Assembly: GCF_000240165.1 (NCBI RefSeq)
Contig: NC_017586.1
Span: 1,426,001-1,490,000 of the forward strand
Source of the DNA: Streptantibioticus cattleyicolor NRRL 8057 = DSM 46488
Lineage (GTDB): Bacteria; Actinomycetota; Actinomycetes; Streptomycetales; Streptomycetaceae
Direction: 5' to 3'
DNA length: 64,000 nucleotides
In this document: one piece after another, positions 1 to 9,273 of the stretch
How the letters are laid out: each line of letters starts with the position of its first letter
How positions within the stretch are numbered: the stretch's first letter is position 1
Program-made: the position numbers and the translations under genes
The notes under the pieces: generated by a model
Told to the model about the DNA's origin: nothing
The model's database searches: none
Seen by the model: the letters and a program-made list of their open reading frames with translations, nothing else

Positions 1-705
1 CTCCCGGCCGGCGGTGCCGCCGTCCTGCCCGCCCTGCTGGCCGCCGCGCTGCCGCCGGGGACGGTACGCCTCGGGGTGCACGCGACCGCGGTGGCGGCCA
101 ACTCGGTCAGCACGGTGGAGTGCGGCGAACTGTCCTGCCGGGCGGCGGTGGTGGCGACCGGGGCGCGGGACGCCGAGGCGCTGCTGCCGGGGCTGCGGGT
201 GCCCGCGTTCCACCCGGTCACCGTGGTGCACCACGCCGCCGCCCGGCCGCCGTCGCACGACCCGGTGCTGCTGCTGCCGGGCCGGCGGGGCGGCCCGGTG
301 GCCAACACCATGGTGGCCAGCGCCGTCGACCCCTCGCGGGCCCCGGCGGGCCGGGCGCTGATCACCACCACCGTGCTCGGCGCCGCCGCCACGGTGCCCG
401 CCGACCGCCTCGACCGGGCGGTCCGTGCGCAGCTCGCCGAGTTGTACGCCGCCGACACCGCCGGCTGGGAGCTGCTCGCGGTCCACCACGACCCCGAGGC
501 GGTGCCCGCGATGCCGCCGCCGCACGACGTACGCCGCCCGGTGCGGGTGCTGGCCGGGCTCTACGTGTGCGGCGACCACCGGGACACCAGCACCGTGCAG
601 GGCGCCCTCTTCTCCGGCCGCCGCGCCGCCCACCACGTGATGCGCGACTTCGGCATCCGTCCCGGGTACGGCGACACCGCGCGCGATCTGCCGACGGCGG
701 CGTGA
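1..705 (+). CDS. FAD-dependent amine-oxidase/phytoene-desaturase-like oxidoreductase, C-terminal part
   Basis: The reading frame is open from the first base, so the 5' end lies outside the window. The visible 234 residues show a typical substrate-domain stretch followed near the C-terminus by a second FAD-contact motif, GLYVCGDHRDTSTVQGALFSGRRAA, in which a GD pair and a following helix contact the flavin, as in the amine oxidase/phytoene desaturase superfamily. The Rossmann GxGxxG motif would be upstream. The substrate cannot be told. The gene converges on the regulator at 710-2197 with a 4-base gap. The family call is firm from the C-terminal motif; the specific reaction is unknown. Confidence 0.75.
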   Translation, partial: LPAGGAAVLPALLAAALPPGTVRLGVHATAVAANSVSTVECGELSCRAAVVATGARDAEALLPGLRVPAFHPVTVVHHAAARPPSHDPVLLLPGRRGGPVANTMVASAVDPSRAPAGRALITTTVLGAAATVPADRLDRAVRAQLAELYAADTAGWELLAVHHDPEAVPAMPPPHDVRRPVRVLAGLYVCGDHRDTSTVQGALFSGRRAAHHVMRDFGIRPGYGDTARDLPTAA

Positions 706-709
706 CGGG

Positions 710-2197
710 TCAGGCTCCGACCACCCCCAGGGCCGCGGCGCGTTCGTGGAAGGCACGGGCGGCGGGTGCGTCGCGGTAGGGCTCCAGCCGGCGGCCGAAG
801 TCGCGTACGTACTCCAGGGCGCGCACCGAACGCATCTCGGACGCCTGCTGGAGGGCCTCGGTGGCCTGGGCGCACGCCTGGTCCAGCTCGCCGAGGCCGA
901 GCCGGGCGGTGGCCAGCACGGTGCGGCAGAAGACGCGGCTGCGCGCGTATCCGGGGGCGCGCAGTTGCAGCGAGCGTTCGGCGTGCTGCACCGCCTGCCG
1001 GTACTGCTGGAGGTCGCGGTGGCAGTGCGCGAACTCGTCGGCGAGCTGGGCCTCGTCGAAGAAGCGGGCCCAGAACGGCACGTCGTCCCCGGGGCGGGCG
1101 GCCTCCAGGGCGCGTTCGGCCCGGGCCAGCGCGGTGGCGCAGGCGCGGGCCTCGCCGAGCACCCCGTGGCCGCGGGCCTCGGCGGCGTGCAGCAGCGCCT
1201 GCACCACCGGCGGCGCCCCGCTGCCCACGCCCTGCTGGGCGACCCGGGCGAGCTGCACCGCCTCCCGGCCGTGCCCGAGGTAGACCGCCTGCCGGCTCAT
1301 GGTCACCAGCACGTAGCCGCCGTAGACCCGGTCGCCGGCGGCCTGCGACAGCCGCAGCGCCTGCACGAAGTACCGCTGGGCCAGGCCGTGCGCGCCGATG
1401 TCGTAGGAGGTCCAGCCGGCCAGCCGGGTCAGGTCGGCGGTGGCGGCGAAGAGCTTGCGGCCCAGCGTCTCGCCGTAACTGCCGCGCAGCATCGGCTCGG
1501 CCTCGTGCTCCAGGTAACGCACCAGGGCCTGGCGGGCGTGGCCGCCGCCGTAGGCGTTGTCGAGCGAGCGGAACAGTTCGCCGACCGAGCGCAGCGCGTG
1601 GATGTCGCCGGTGGTGACCCGGCGCCCCGGGCGGCCGTCGGTGCCGCGGCCGGCCGTCCGGCCCCGGTTCTGCGCGGGCACCCGGGGCGCGGCGCGGGCG
1701 GCGGACGTCCCGGGGTGGGCGTCGGGGCCCTGGGCGGCGGGGCCGTGCGCCACCCGTTCGTCGGCCCGGCCGATGAGCCAGTCGCGGCTGGGCACCACGA
1801 GCCCGGCCGGGGTGAAGGCGATCTTGCGCAGCTCGGCCTGGCCACCGGTGTCCTTGCGCCACAGCCCGCTGACGATGTCCACCGCCTCCTCCGGGGTGGC
1901 GGCGAACTCCAGCCCGGCGTAGACCGGCGCGCAGGCTTCCAGGCCGAGGTCCTGGGCGCTGAGCCGGCGGCCGAGCCGGCGGGTGAAGACCTCGGCGATC
2001 AGCGCGGGCGTGGTGCCGCGCGGCTGCTGGCCACGGAGCCAGCGGGTCACCGAGGTCTTGTCGTACCGCAGGTCCAGGCCGTGCTCGATGCCGAGCTGGT
2101 CGACACGGCGGGCGAGCCCCGCGTTGGAGAAACCGGCCTCGGCGATGAGCGAGGCGAGCTGGCGGTTGGGACGCCGCTGCGTGGGTCGGTCCGTCAT
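710..2197 (-). CDS. XRE-type helix-turn-helix regulator with TPR-like C-terminus
   Basis: This is a 495-residue putative cytoplasmic DNA-binding regulator. Residues about 10-60 form a lambda-repressor-like helix-turn-helix (NRQLASLIAEAGFSNAGLAR followed by TSVTRWLRG). After an Arg/Gly-rich linker near 150-190 comes an all-helical repeat region of TPR type, in which helices alternate around residues such as ALRLSQAAGD and RYFVQAL. I start it at the ATG at 2197 because GAGGAGG lies about 10 bases upstream; the frame stays open to 2398, but that extension is Pro/Ala-rich with no recognisable domain. It is divergent from lipB. Proteins of this design are common in Streptomyces; the target genes are unknown. 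Confidence 0.8.
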   Translation of the reverse strand: MTDRPTQRRPNRQLASLIAEAGFSNAGLARRVDQLGIEHGLDLRYDKTSVTRWLRGQQPRGTTPALIAEVFTRRLGRRLSAQDLGLEACAPVYAGLEFAATPEEAVDIVSGLWRKDTGGQAELRKIAFTPAGLVVPSRDWLIGRADERVAHGPAAQGPDAHPGTSAARAAPRVPAQNRGRTAGRGTDGRPGRRVTTGDIHALRSVGELFRSLDNAYGGGHARQALVRYLEHEAEPMLRGSYGETLGRKLFAATADLTRLAGWTSYDIGAHGLAQRYFVQALRLSQAAGDRVYGGYVLVTMSRQAVYLGHGREAVQLARVAQQGVGSGAPPVVQALLHAAEARGHGVLGEARACATALARAERALEAARPGDDVPFWARFFDEAQLADEFAHCHRDLQQYRQAVQHAERSLQLRAPGYARSRVFCRTVLATARLGLGELDQACAQATEALQQASEMRSVRALEYVRDFGRRLEPYRDAPAARAFHERAAALGVVGA

Positions 2198-2777
2198 GGG
2201 TGGCGCGGTCCCCTCCTCGGGAGGGCGGTGGGCGGTGGCTGGTCGGTCGCCGGGTCTCCCCGGGCCGGTACGGCCATCGGGCGGCGACCCGGCGGAGGGC
2301 GTCTCGGCGGCCGGCGGCGGTGCGGCGGACGCGGCCGACGGCGGGGGCGCGGTGGAGGGGGTCGGAGGTACGTCGGGCAGCGGCGTGCTGGAGGGCATGG
2401 GCGATACCGGTCGTCGAGGCGGCTTCGGACGGTGGCTCAGGACGGTGGGGGGTCGGTTCGGGGCTCTCTCGGAAGGGCTGCTCGGGGTGGCTGCGGGGGC
2501 TGCTTCGGGCTGGCGGGGGCGGGCACCGGAGGCGTGGCGCGGGGCCGGGGACGGCGCGAAGTACGGACCGGGGACGGCGCGAATCTAGCCGTCGCCACCG
2601 GCTCGTTCGTCCTCCGCGCCCCCTATTCGCCAGAACGGGTGAACCCTTTGCAGAGGTATCCACGGAATGCCTCCCTCCGCCGACCTTGGCGTGGTAATGC
2701 ACCATCCCCTTTCAACGTGCACGTATGACGGCCGTAGAGTGGCGTGGCGCGCGAAGAGCCGAGATCGAGGAGCCGCC
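2198..2777. other. Intergenic region between the divergent regulator and lipB
   Basis: This 580-base stretch holds the ribosome-binding site of the regulator on its left edge and a candidate lipB promoter on its right. The left 200 bases could encode a low-complexity N-terminal extension of the regulator. No RNA gene or repeat was seen. Confidence 0.4.
2711..2740 (+). promoter_or_regulatory. Candidate lipB promoter
   Basis: TTCAAC at 2711-2716 and TAGAGT at 2735-2740 are 18 bases apart, resembling a housekeeping sigma-factor promoter. It lies about 37 bases before the lipB start. This is a sequence match only. Confidence 0.35.
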
Positions 2778-3560
2778 GTGAGTGACCTGCGCTTCGTCCA
2801 CCTGGGATTCGGGGAGGACGCGGTCGAGTACCAGGAGGCGTGGCAGGAGCAGCGCCGGGTGCACGCCGCGCGTTTCGCGGACGAGGTCCCCGACACCGTC
2901 CTGCTGCTGGAGCACCCGCCGGTCTACACCGCGGGCCGCCGCACCGAGGACAGCGAGCGCCCGCTGGACGGCACCCCGGTGGTGGACGTCGACCGGGGCG
3001 GCAAGATCACCTGGCACGGCCCCGGCCAGCTCGTCGGCTACCCCATCCTCAAGCTGCCCCGGCCGGTCGACGTGATCGCCCACGTCCGGCGGCTGGAGGA
3101 GGCGCTGATCCGGGCCTGCGCCGAGCTGGGCGTGGCCACCACCCGGGTGGAGGGGCGCAGCGGGGTGTGGGTGCTGGGCGACCCGGTGGAGCAGCGTCCC
3201 GCGCTGCCCGGGCTCACCCTGGACTTCGATCCGCGGCTGCACGACGAGGAGTTCGACCCCCGGCTGTCCGGCCCCGAGTACGCCCCGTCCAACGCCGGTC
3301 AGCGCCGCGAGGACCGCAAGCTGGCCGCGATCGGCATCCGGGTCGCCAAGGGCGTGACGATGCACGGCTTCGCGCTCAACGTGAACCCGGACAACACCTG
3401 GTTCGACCGGATCGTGCCGTGCGGCATCCGGGACGCCGGGGTCGCCTCGCTCGCCGGTGAACTGGGCCGGGACATCACCGTCCAGGAGGTGCTGCCGGTG
3501 GTCGAGCGCCATCTGCGGGAGGTCCTGGAGTCCACGGTGCCGCTCCCCCGCGCCGTCTGA
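2778..3560 (+). CDS. lipB: Lipoyl(octanoyl) transferase LipB
   Basis: LipB moves the octanoyl group from octanoyl-ACP to lipoyl-domain lysines of the 2-oxoacid dehydrogenase complexes and GcvH. The 260-residue protein carries the LipB signature [12 protein letters not shown] (residues 73-84). It also has the conserved lysine in RKLAAIGI (Lys181) and the nucleophilic cysteine in VPCGI (Cys215). A segment of about 40 residues between GVWVLG and RKLAAIGI is longer than in E. coli LipB. The GTG start at 2778 follows GAGGAG and matches the beginning of the conserved fold (DLRFVHLG). lipA follows 126 bases downstream, giving the two steps of endogenous lipoate synthesis. Confidence 0.96.
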   Translation: MSDLRFVHLGFGEDAVEYQEAWQEQRRVHAARFADEVPDTVLLLEHPPVYTAGRRTEDSERPLDGTPVVDVDRGGKITWHGPGQLVGYPILKLPRPVDVIAHVRRLEEALIRACAELGVATTRVEGRSGVWVLGDPVEQRPALPGLTLDFDPRLHDEEFDPRLSGPEYAPSNAGQRREDRKLAAIGIRVAKGVTMHGFALNVNPDNTWFDRIVPCGIRDAGVASLAGELGRDITVQEVLPVVERHLREVLESTVPLPRAV

Positions 3561-3686
3561 CCCGCCGCTCCCCCGCCGCCGGACGGGAATGACCCCGCCG
3601 GGGCGGGGGTTCAGGTGGACGGCAGGTCGCGTAAACCACGGGCGTACCCTGGTGTACGCCGAAGAATCGAAGCTAGGGAGCCGGAC

Positions 3687-4646
3687 GTGTCCGCTGTCGC
3701 ACCCGACGGCCGCAAGCTGCTGCGCCTGGAGGCCCGGAACAGCCAGACCCCCATCGAGCGCAAGCCCGAGTGGATCAAGACCCGGGCGAAGATGGGCCCC
3801 GAGTACACCGAGCTGCACGGCCTGGTGAAGCGCGAGGGCCTGCACACCGTGTGCCAGGAAGCGGGCTGTCCGAACATCTACGAGTGCTGGGAGGACCGCG
3901 AGGCCACCTTCCTCATCGGCGGCGACCAGTGCACCCGCCGCTGCGACTTCTGCCAGATCGACACCGGCAAGCCGCAGGCGCTCGACCGCGACGAGCCGCG
4001 CCGGGTGGGCGAGTCGGTGGTCACCATGGACCTCAACTACGCCACCATCACCGGCGTCGCCCGCGACGACCTGGAGGACGGCGGCGCCTGGCTCTACGCC
4101 GAAACGGTCCGGCGGATCCACTCCATGACCGCGGACCGGGAGGGCGGACGCACCAAGGTCGAGCTGCTGATCCCGGACTTCAACGCGGTGCCCGGACAGC
4201 TCGCCGAGGTCTTCTCGTCCCGCCCCGAGGTGCTCGCCCACAACGTCGAGACGGTCCCGCGGATCTTCAAGCGGATCCGCCCGGCCTTCCGTTACGAGCG
4301 CTCCCTGGAGGTGATCACCCGGGCCCGCGAGGCCGGGCTGGTCACCAAGTCCAACCTGATCCTCGGCATGGGCGAGGAGCGCGAGGAGATCAGCCAGGCG
4401 CTCCAGGACCTGCACGACGCCGGCTGCGAGCTGATCACCATCACCCAGTACCTGCGGCCGAGCGTGCGCCACCACCCGGTGACGCGCTGGGTGAAGCCGG
4501 CCGAGTTCGTGGAGCTGAAGGAGGAGGCCGAGGAGATCGGCTTCGCCGGCGTCATGTCGGGTCCGCTGGTGCGTTCCTCGTACCGGGCCGGGCGCCTGTT
4601 CCAGCAGGCGATGGAGGCCCGGGCGGCGGCGACGGCCTCCGTGTGA
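3687..4646 (+). CDS. lipA: Lipoyl synthase LipA (radical SAM)
   Basis: LipA inserts two sulfur atoms into protein-bound octanoyl chains using radical SAM chemistry. The 319-residue protein has both iron-sulfur motifs: C56/C61/C67 ([12 protein letters not shown]) for the auxiliary cluster that is consumed as sulfur donor, and C82xxxC86xxC89 (CTRRCDFC) for the SAM cluster. The terminal RSSYR motif, which supplies the serine ligand of the auxiliary cluster, is present near residue 305. The GTG at 3687 is preceded by AGGGAG at about -9. It acts directly after lipB. Confidence 0.97.
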   Translation: MSAVAPDGRKLLRLEARNSQTPIERKPEWIKTRAKMGPEYTELHGLVKREGLHTVCQEAGCPNIYECWEDREATFLIGGDQCTRRCDFCQIDTGKPQALDRDEPRRVGESVVTMDLNYATITGVARDDLEDGGAWLYAETVRRIHSMTADREGGRTKVELLIPDFNAVPGQLAEVFSSRPEVLAHNVETVPRIFKRIRPAFRYERSLEVITRAREAGLVTKSNLILGMGEEREEISQALQDLHDAGCELITITQYLRPSVRHHPVTRWVKPAEFVELKEEAEEIGFAGVMSGPLVRSSYRAGRLFQQAMEARAAATASV

Positions 4647-4810
4647 GGCCCGTCGCGGGGTCCGGGCGGCCCGTGGTGGCGGGGGACGTCCGGTGGCATT
4701 CACACCCGTTTGACCGCCCCGTCACCACCTGGTAACACAATGTGGTGATCCTGGGTACGGGCACGTCCACGCCGTCCTGCCGTTCCCTCCACCCCCAAGG
4801 GAGACCGCCC

Positions 4811-5059
4811 ATGCAGGCGCACCCCGCACCGGCTCCGCCCCGCTCCGCCGTCACCGCGGCCTCCGGCGGCTTCGTCCTGGTCACCGGCGCACTGCGCGCC
4901 GTGGAATCGCTGCTGCTGCGCGGCGGCCAGCGGACGGCCCGCCGCAACGCGTGGACCGCGGTGCTGGAGGACCGCAAACGGGCCCGGGCGCGCCGCGAGG
5001 CCCAGTCCGTGCTGGACCGCCTCGGACGCGGCTACGACGCGGGCCCCGAGGCGCGCTGA
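4811..5059 (+). CDS. Small conserved actinomycete protein downstream of lipA
   Basis: This 82-residue protein begins at the ATG at 4811 behind AAGGGAG. It is Ala/Arg-rich. A mildly hydrophobic stretch (residues about 12-35, SGGFVLVTGALRAVESLLL) is followed by a basic helical tail that looks like a short coiled coil (LEDRKRARARREAQSVLDRL). A small protein at this place after lipA is also what I recall in S. coelicolor. No function is known to me. Confidence 0.65.
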   Translation: MQAHPAPAPPRSAVTAASGGFVLVTGALRAVESLLLRGGQRTARRNAWTAVLEDRKRARARREAQSVLDRLGRGYDAGPEAR

Positions 5060-5137
5060 CCGCGGCGCCGCCGGACGGCGGCGGGCCGTCGCCATCCGGT
5101 GGCGCCCGACCCGTTCCGGCCACGTATCCTTTGCGGC

Positions 5138-5827
5138 ATGGCGAGGAAGGAAACATCCGAGAACCCCGGTCGGCTGAAGCAGATCGGGCTGACCTATCAG
5201 ATGACCCGGAAGGTCGACCCCAAGGTCGGCCTCGTCGTCGCGGCTGTGGGAATCGTCACCTTCGGTGTCGTCCTCGCCATCGGCTTCCTGATCGGTCACC
5301 CGGTCTACGCGGGGATCCTCGGCTTCCTGCTGGGCTTCCTGGCGGCGGCGGTGCTCTTCGGCCGGCGTGCCGAGCGGGCCGCGTTCGGCCAGATGGAAGG
5401 TCAGCCGGGGGCCGCGGCGGCGGTGCTGCAGAACGTGGGCCGCGGCTGGACGGTCACCCCGGCGGTGGCGGTGACGCGCAACCAGGACGTGGTCCACCGC
5501 GCGGTCGGCCGCGCCGGGATCGTGCTGGTCGGCGAGGGCAACCCCAACCGGGTCAGGGGCCTGCTGGCGGGCGAGAAGAAGAAGATGGCCCGGATCGCGG
5601 TGGACGCGCCGGTGACCGACCTGATCGTGGGCGACGGCGAGGGCCAGGTGCCGCTGCGGAAGATCCGCACGACGCTGATGAAGCTGCCGCGCGTGCTGCC
5701 CGGCCCCAAGGTCACCGAGGTCAACGACCGGTTGCGGGCGCTGGGCGACCTGATGAGCAACATGCCGGTGCCCAAGGGGCCGCTGCCGAAGAACGCGCGG
5801 ATGCCGCGGGGCGGGAAGATGCGCTGA
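5138..5827 (+). CDS. DUF4191 family membrane protein
   Basis: This 229-residue protein has a basic N-terminus (RLKQIGLTYQMTRKVDPKVG). Two adjacent transmembrane helices follow at residues about 28-70. The rest is a long soluble domain that ends in a very basic tail (LPKNARMPRGGKMR). That architecture and its position between lipA and glnA match the actinobacterial DUF4191 family. The role is unknown; the soluble part is probably cytoplasmic. The start at 5138 gives the short N-terminus MARKETSEN seen in relatives. An 18-bp stem-loop follows the stop. Confidence 0.85.
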   Translation: MARKETSENPGRLKQIGLTYQMTRKVDPKVGLVVAAVGIVTFGVVLAIGFLIGHPVYAGILGFLLGFLAAAVLFGRRAERAAFGQMEGQPGAAAAVLQNVGRGWTVTPAVAVTRNQDVVHRAVGRAGIVLVGEGNPNRVRGLLAGEKKKMARIAVDAPVTDLIVGDGEGQVPLRKIRTTLMKLPRVLPGPKVTEVNDRLRALGDLMSNMPVPKGPLPKNARMPRGGKMR

Positions 5828-5858
5828 GGGCGACCGCGGCGCACCGCGATCACGGAGT

Positions 5859-5897
5859 CGGGCGGGAGGTCCGGGAGGTTCCCGGACCGCCCGCCCG
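5859..5897. terminator. Bidirectional hairpin between convergent DUF4191 and RDD genes
   Basis: The arms 5859-5876 and 5880-5897 pair over 18 bases with one mismatch and a 3-base loop. The hairpin sits between two converging genes, where a shared terminator is expected. There is no U-tract, as is usual in Streptomyces. Confidence 0.55.
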
Positions 5898-5917
5898 TCC
5901 CATGTCCGGGGCCCGGC

Positions 5918-6388
5918 TCAGATGCGTACCTGGACGGCGTGGACGGCCTTGTCGTGCAGGCCGCGGCCGTCCCGGTCCCACATCGCGGCGGGGATCACCA
6001 GGAGGAGCAGGATCGTACGCAACACGACCGCGACGGGCCCCAGCCGGCCGCCGCCGAGGCGTACCAGGCGCAGGCCCAGCAGCCGTTTGCCGGGGGTGCT
6101 GGCGGCGGTGGCCAGCGTGACCACGCTGAGCACGCCGAAGACGACGAAGGCCCAGTTGCTGACGTCGGAGGCGGCGCGGCCCCGGGCGAGCAGCCCGTAG
6201 GAGACCAGCAGGCACAGCGCCCAGTCGATGACGAGCGCCGCGAGCCGCCGGCCCACCGGCGCGATCGAGCCCGGCCCGTCCTGCGGCAGCCCGAGGCGTT
6301 CACCCCGGTAGCCGAAGTCGGCGCCCATCTGCTCGGCCGCCGCGCGCGGCCCGGACAGCCACGAACCCAGAGCTTCCCGTTTGTCCAC
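5918..6388 (-). CDS. RDD family membrane protein
   Basis: This 156-residue protein contains an RDD-type membrane domain: the [13 protein letters not shown] motif (Arg and Asp near residues 48-54) opens the first helix. Further hydrophobic segments lie near residues 80-100 and 125-145, and the conserved [11 protein letters not shown] stretch lies between them. It ends with a short charged tail ([11 protein letters not shown]). The N-terminal 40 residues are soluble. RDD proteins are of uncertain function; some have been linked to ion transport. It is divergent from glnA. Confidence 0.85.
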   Translation of the reverse strand: MDKREALGSWLSGPRAAAEQMGADFGYRGERLGLPQDGPGSIAPVGRRLAALVIDWALCLLVSYGLLARGRAASDVSNWAFVVFGVLSVVTLATAASTPGKRLLGLRLVRLGGGRLGPVAVVLRTILLLLVIPAAMWDRDGRGLHDKAVHAVQVRI

Positions 6389-6476
6389 CCGTCAACGGTA
6401 ACCGCACGGCGTCCGGCCCCCGCGCGGAGGGGGCCCGCGGTGTCGCTTTCGGGCGGTAAACCGGCCCTCGGTCCGG

Positions 6477-6514
6477 TTAACGTCGGCGAAACAAATGGGT
6501 CATCCTCGGGAAAT
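6477..6514 (+). promoter_or_regulatory. GlnR box upstream of glnA
   Basis: The sequence reads TTAAC-n6-GAAAC-n6-GTCAT-n6-GAAAT. This is the full four-part spacing of the actinomycete GlnR operator (GTnAC-n6-GAAAC repeated twice). The elements are at 6477-6481, 6488-6492, 6499-6503 and 6510-6514. It lies about 97 bases before the glnA start, so GlnR control by nitrogen status is likely. The GTnAC half-sites are imperfect while the GAAA halves are well kept. Confidence 0.75.
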
Positions 6515-6610
6515 GCCCGCTCCATAAGGTCGAGACAGCGTGCGCCACCGCACTGGCCGCACGGAACAGCAAACCCGTGCCGAGCCAGGCCCGGGCCGAG
6601 GAGGAGTTGG

Positions 6611-8020
6611 ATGTTCCAGAACGCCGACGAGGCCAAGAAGTTCTTGCGGGACGAGGACGTCAAGTTCGTCGACGTCCGGTTCTGCGACCTGCCGGGTGTC
6701 ATGCAGCACTTCACGGTACCGGTGCAGGCGTTCGACCCGTCCGAGGAGCTGGCCTTCGACGGCTCCTCGATCCGCGGCTTCCAGGCCATCCACGAGTCCG
6801 ACATGGCGCTGCGCGCGGACCTGTCCACCGCCCGCGTGGACCCGTTCCGCAAGGACAAGACGCTCAACATCAACTTCTTCATCCACGACCCGATCACCGG
6901 CGAGCAGTACAGCCGCGACCCGCGGAACGTGGCGAAGAAAGCCGAGGCGTACCTGGCCTCCACCGGCATCGCGGACACCGCCTACTTCGGCCCGGAGGCG
7001 GAGTTCTACGTCTTCGACAGCGTCCGCTTCGAGACCAGCGCGAACCAGTCCTTCTACCACATCGACTCCGAGGCCGGCGCCTGGAACACCGGTGCCCTGG
7101 AGGACAACCGCGGCTACAAGGTCCGCTACAAGGGCGGCTACTTCCCGGCCCCGCCGGTCGACCACTTCGCCGACCTGCGCGCCGAGATCTCCCTGGAGCT
7201 GGAGCAGGCCGGGCTCCAGGTCGAGCGCCAGCACCACGAGGTGGGCACGGCCGGCCAGGCGGAGATCAACTACAAGTTCAACACCCTGCTGGCCGCCGCC
7301 GACGACCTGATGCTCTTCAAGTACATCGTCAAGAACGTCGCCTGGCGCAACGGCAAGACCGCCACCTTCATGCCCAAGCCGATCTTCGGTGACAACGGCT
7401 CCGGCATGCACGTCCACCAGTCGCTGTGGAGCGGCGGCGAGCCGCTGTTCTACGACGAGACCGGCTACGCGGGGCTGTCCGACACCGCCCGCTACTACAT
7501 CGGCGGCATCCTCAAGCACGCCCCGTCGCTGCTGGCCTTCACCAACCCGACGGTCAACTCCTACCACCGTCTGGTCCCCGGCTTCGAGGCCCCGGTCAAC
7601 CTGGTCTACTCGCAGCGCAACCGCTCCGCCGCGATGCGCATCCCGATCACCGGCTCCAACCCGAAGGCCAAGCGCGTCGAGTTCCGCGCCCCGGACCCGT
7701 CCAGCAACCCCTACCTGGCCTTCTCCGCCCTCCTGCTGGCCGGCCTGGACGGCGTCAAGAACAAGATCGAGCCGGCCGAGCCGATCGACAAGGACCTCTA
7801 CGAGCTCGCCCCCGAAGAGCACGCCAACGTCCCCCAGGTCCCCACCTCCCTCCCGGCCGTCCTCGAAGCCCTCGAGGCCGACCACGAATACCTCCTCCAG
7901 GGCGGCGTCTTCACCCAGGACCTCATCGAGACCTGGATCGACTACAAGCGCACCAACGAAATCGCCCCCATCCAACTCCGGCCCCACCCGCACGAGTTCG
8001 AGATGTACTTCGACATCTGA
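6611..8020 (+). CDS. glnA: Glutamine synthetase type I (GlnA)
   Basis: It makes glutamine from glutamate, ammonia and ATP as a cytoplasmic dodecamer. The 469-residue protein has the GS beta-grasp ([14 protein letters not shown]), the N-terminal DGSSIRGF motif, the metal/ATP site ([10 protein letters not shown], then [12 protein letters not shown]) and the glutamate-binding [11 protein letters not shown]. The adenylylation tyrosine, Tyr397 in DKDLYEL, is present, marking it as a GSI-beta enzyme controlled by GlnE, which is encoded at 27381-30380. The ATG at 6611 follows GAGGAG. The GlnR box at 6477-6514 supplies transcriptional control. Confidence 0.98.
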   Translation: MFQNADEAKKFLRDEDVKFVDVRFCDLPGVMQHFTVPVQAFDPSEELAFDGSSIRGFQAIHESDMALRADLSTARVDPFRKDKTLNINFFIHDPITGEQYSRDPRNVAKKAEAYLASTGIADTAYFGPEAEFYVFDSVRFETSANQSFYHIDSEAGAWNTGALEDNRGYKVRYKGGYFPAPPVDHFADLRAEISLELEQAGLQVERQHHEVGTAGQAEINYKFNTLLAAADDLMLFKYIVKNVAWRNGKTATFMPKPIFGDNGSGMHVHQSLWSGGEPLFYDETGYAGLSDTARYYIGGILKHAPSLLAFTNPTVNSYHRLVPGFEAPVNLVYSQRNRSAAMRIPITGSNPKAKRVEFRAPDPSSNPYLAFSALLLAGLDGVKNKIEPAEPIDKDLYELAPEEHANVPQVPTSLPAVLEALEADHEYLLQGGVFTQDLIETWIDYKRTNEIAPIQLRPHPHEFEMYFDI

Positions 8021-8038
8021 GCGGGCCCCACCCTGAAC

Positions 8039-8062
8039 GCCGCCGCCCGCACGGGCGGCGGC
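8039..8062 (+). terminator. glnA terminator
   Basis: GCCGCCGCCCG (8039-8049) pairs with CGGGCGGCGGC (8052-8062), followed by CTTTCG, 18 bases after the glnA stop. The stem is very strong with a short U-rich tail. Confidence 0.7.
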
Positions 8063-8288
8063 CTTTCGCCGTTGGTCGTGCAACTCGGCGCCGGCGTCCG
8101 GACAGCCGGCTGTCCGGACCGGAGCATCGGTCCAGAAGGAGCGGGCCTTCCGCGAGCGTATGCCTTGCCTTCCCGGGTGTCCTGGTACCAGCTGATCACG
8201 TCGTCCTGCACCGCTTCCGTGCCGGCGGACAGTCGCTCTTCCCATGGAACCGGACTCGTCACGGTGCCCCCGGATCGGTAGCTCTCGT

Positions 8289-8648
8289 CTACTCCCAGCC
8301 GGCCAGCGACACCTCGGTGCCTCCGGCGAGGTATCGGTGGAGCGCACTGGCGGTGCTCTCCACGAACTCCTCGGGGATGGCGTCGGCGTCGACCCAGCGG
8401 ACCTGGGCGTGCTTGCGCGGTTCGCGGTTCTCGGGTTCGCCGGACCACTCGTGGGCGGCGAAGACGACGGTGAGGAAGCCCGTTGAGGGCTTCGACGCCC
8501 CAGGCGCCGTGGATGATGTGGGCGACCTTGAGGGACTCGGGCCTCACCGTGAGGCCGGTCTCCTCTCGAGCGCCGGCCTGAGAGCCGGGGAGCGGTCGCC
8601 GGTCTGCTGGGCCACGGTGTTCCCTTCGTCGGGCGGGTTGTTGGGCAT
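8289..8648 (-). pseudogene. NUDIX hydrolase remnant
   Basis: On the minus strand, one frame reads AREETGL followed by VRPESLKVAHIIHGAWGVEA. After a frameshift near 8480, the next frame reads FLTVVFAAHEWSGEPENREP and continues to a proper C-terminus and stop at 8289. The first part keeps only the end of the Nudix box (REETGL); the preceding G-x5-E part and the N-terminal half are missing. The in-frame ATG near 8648 leads into a short frame that stops early. This is a decayed MutT-like pyrophosphohydrolase. The left edge is exact and the right edge approximate. Confidence 0.65.
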
Positions 8649-8853
8649 GTTGGGCGAGGGCCTCGCGAGCGCGGCGGGCGAGATCGGCGGCACCGGGCAC
8701 TTTGCGTCGCCGGTATACGGCGAGGGTGGAGCGGATCGATGTGATCGCCTTGCGGGTGCGGGTGGAGGTCATGCCTTCCATGAGGACCAGGGCCTGGGCC
8801 CAGGCGGCGACCGCTTCGTCGGCGCGGGTCCGGGCGACCAGGCCCGCGCGAGG
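8627..8853 (-). pseudogene. C-terminal fragment of an XRE/TPR-type regulator
   Basis: The minus strand encodes TRADEAVAAWAQALVLMEGM, then SIRSTLAVYRRRKVPGAADL. This resembles the last TPR helices and tail of the large helix-turn-helix regulators common in Streptomyces. There is no upstream DNA-binding part, and the frame runs into the NUDIX remnant. Edges are approximate and the family call is by pattern only. Confidence 0.4.
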
Positions 8854-8956
8854 GTGTGGATCGGAACAGCGCTGAGCAAGGACGGCCAGCACGACTGTGC
8901 GACCCAGGTCATGCAGGCCGCGACCCGCGACTTCGAAGACCTCACCGACCCGATGA

Positions 8957-9259
8957 CTGGTCGGTGGCCCACCAGAATTCGCCCTCGCCCGCCGCGGCGC
9001 CGGCGACCTCACCCAGGCCCTGCACTTCATCGACATCGCCCGCGACAGCGGGACGACCGACTCACCGATGCAACGCGTGCGACTGGACACCGCTCATGGC
9101 CACATCCTGCTCTCCGATGCGGCGACCCGGGATGATGGACACCTCATCCTCGACCAGGCCGCCAAGGTGGCCGCGCAGTACGGACTCGTGCACCAACTGC
9201 GCAGCATCGAGGGCATCAAGGCCATGGGCAAGGGGCCGACCGGCCCCCGGCAACGGTGA
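8957..9259 (+). pseudogene. Second regulator-like C-terminal fragment
   Basis: After a stop at 8954 the plus strand is open to 9259. It encodes helical repeats (ALARRGAGDLTQALHFIDIA, later HLILDQAAKVAAQYGLVHQL) of the TPR-like type found at the end of XRE regulators. No start codon or DNA-binding domain belongs to it. It ends 14 bases before the YdcF-like gene and so may be the stump of an ancestral upstream gene. Confidence 0.4.
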
Positions 9260-9273
9260 CCAGGGAGATACGC

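Noticed and set aside
6455-6475. A further GGTAAAC half-site before the GlnR box
   Set aside because: It is 20-21 bases from the next GTnAC-like element and has no matching GAAAC, so it does not fit the box spacing.
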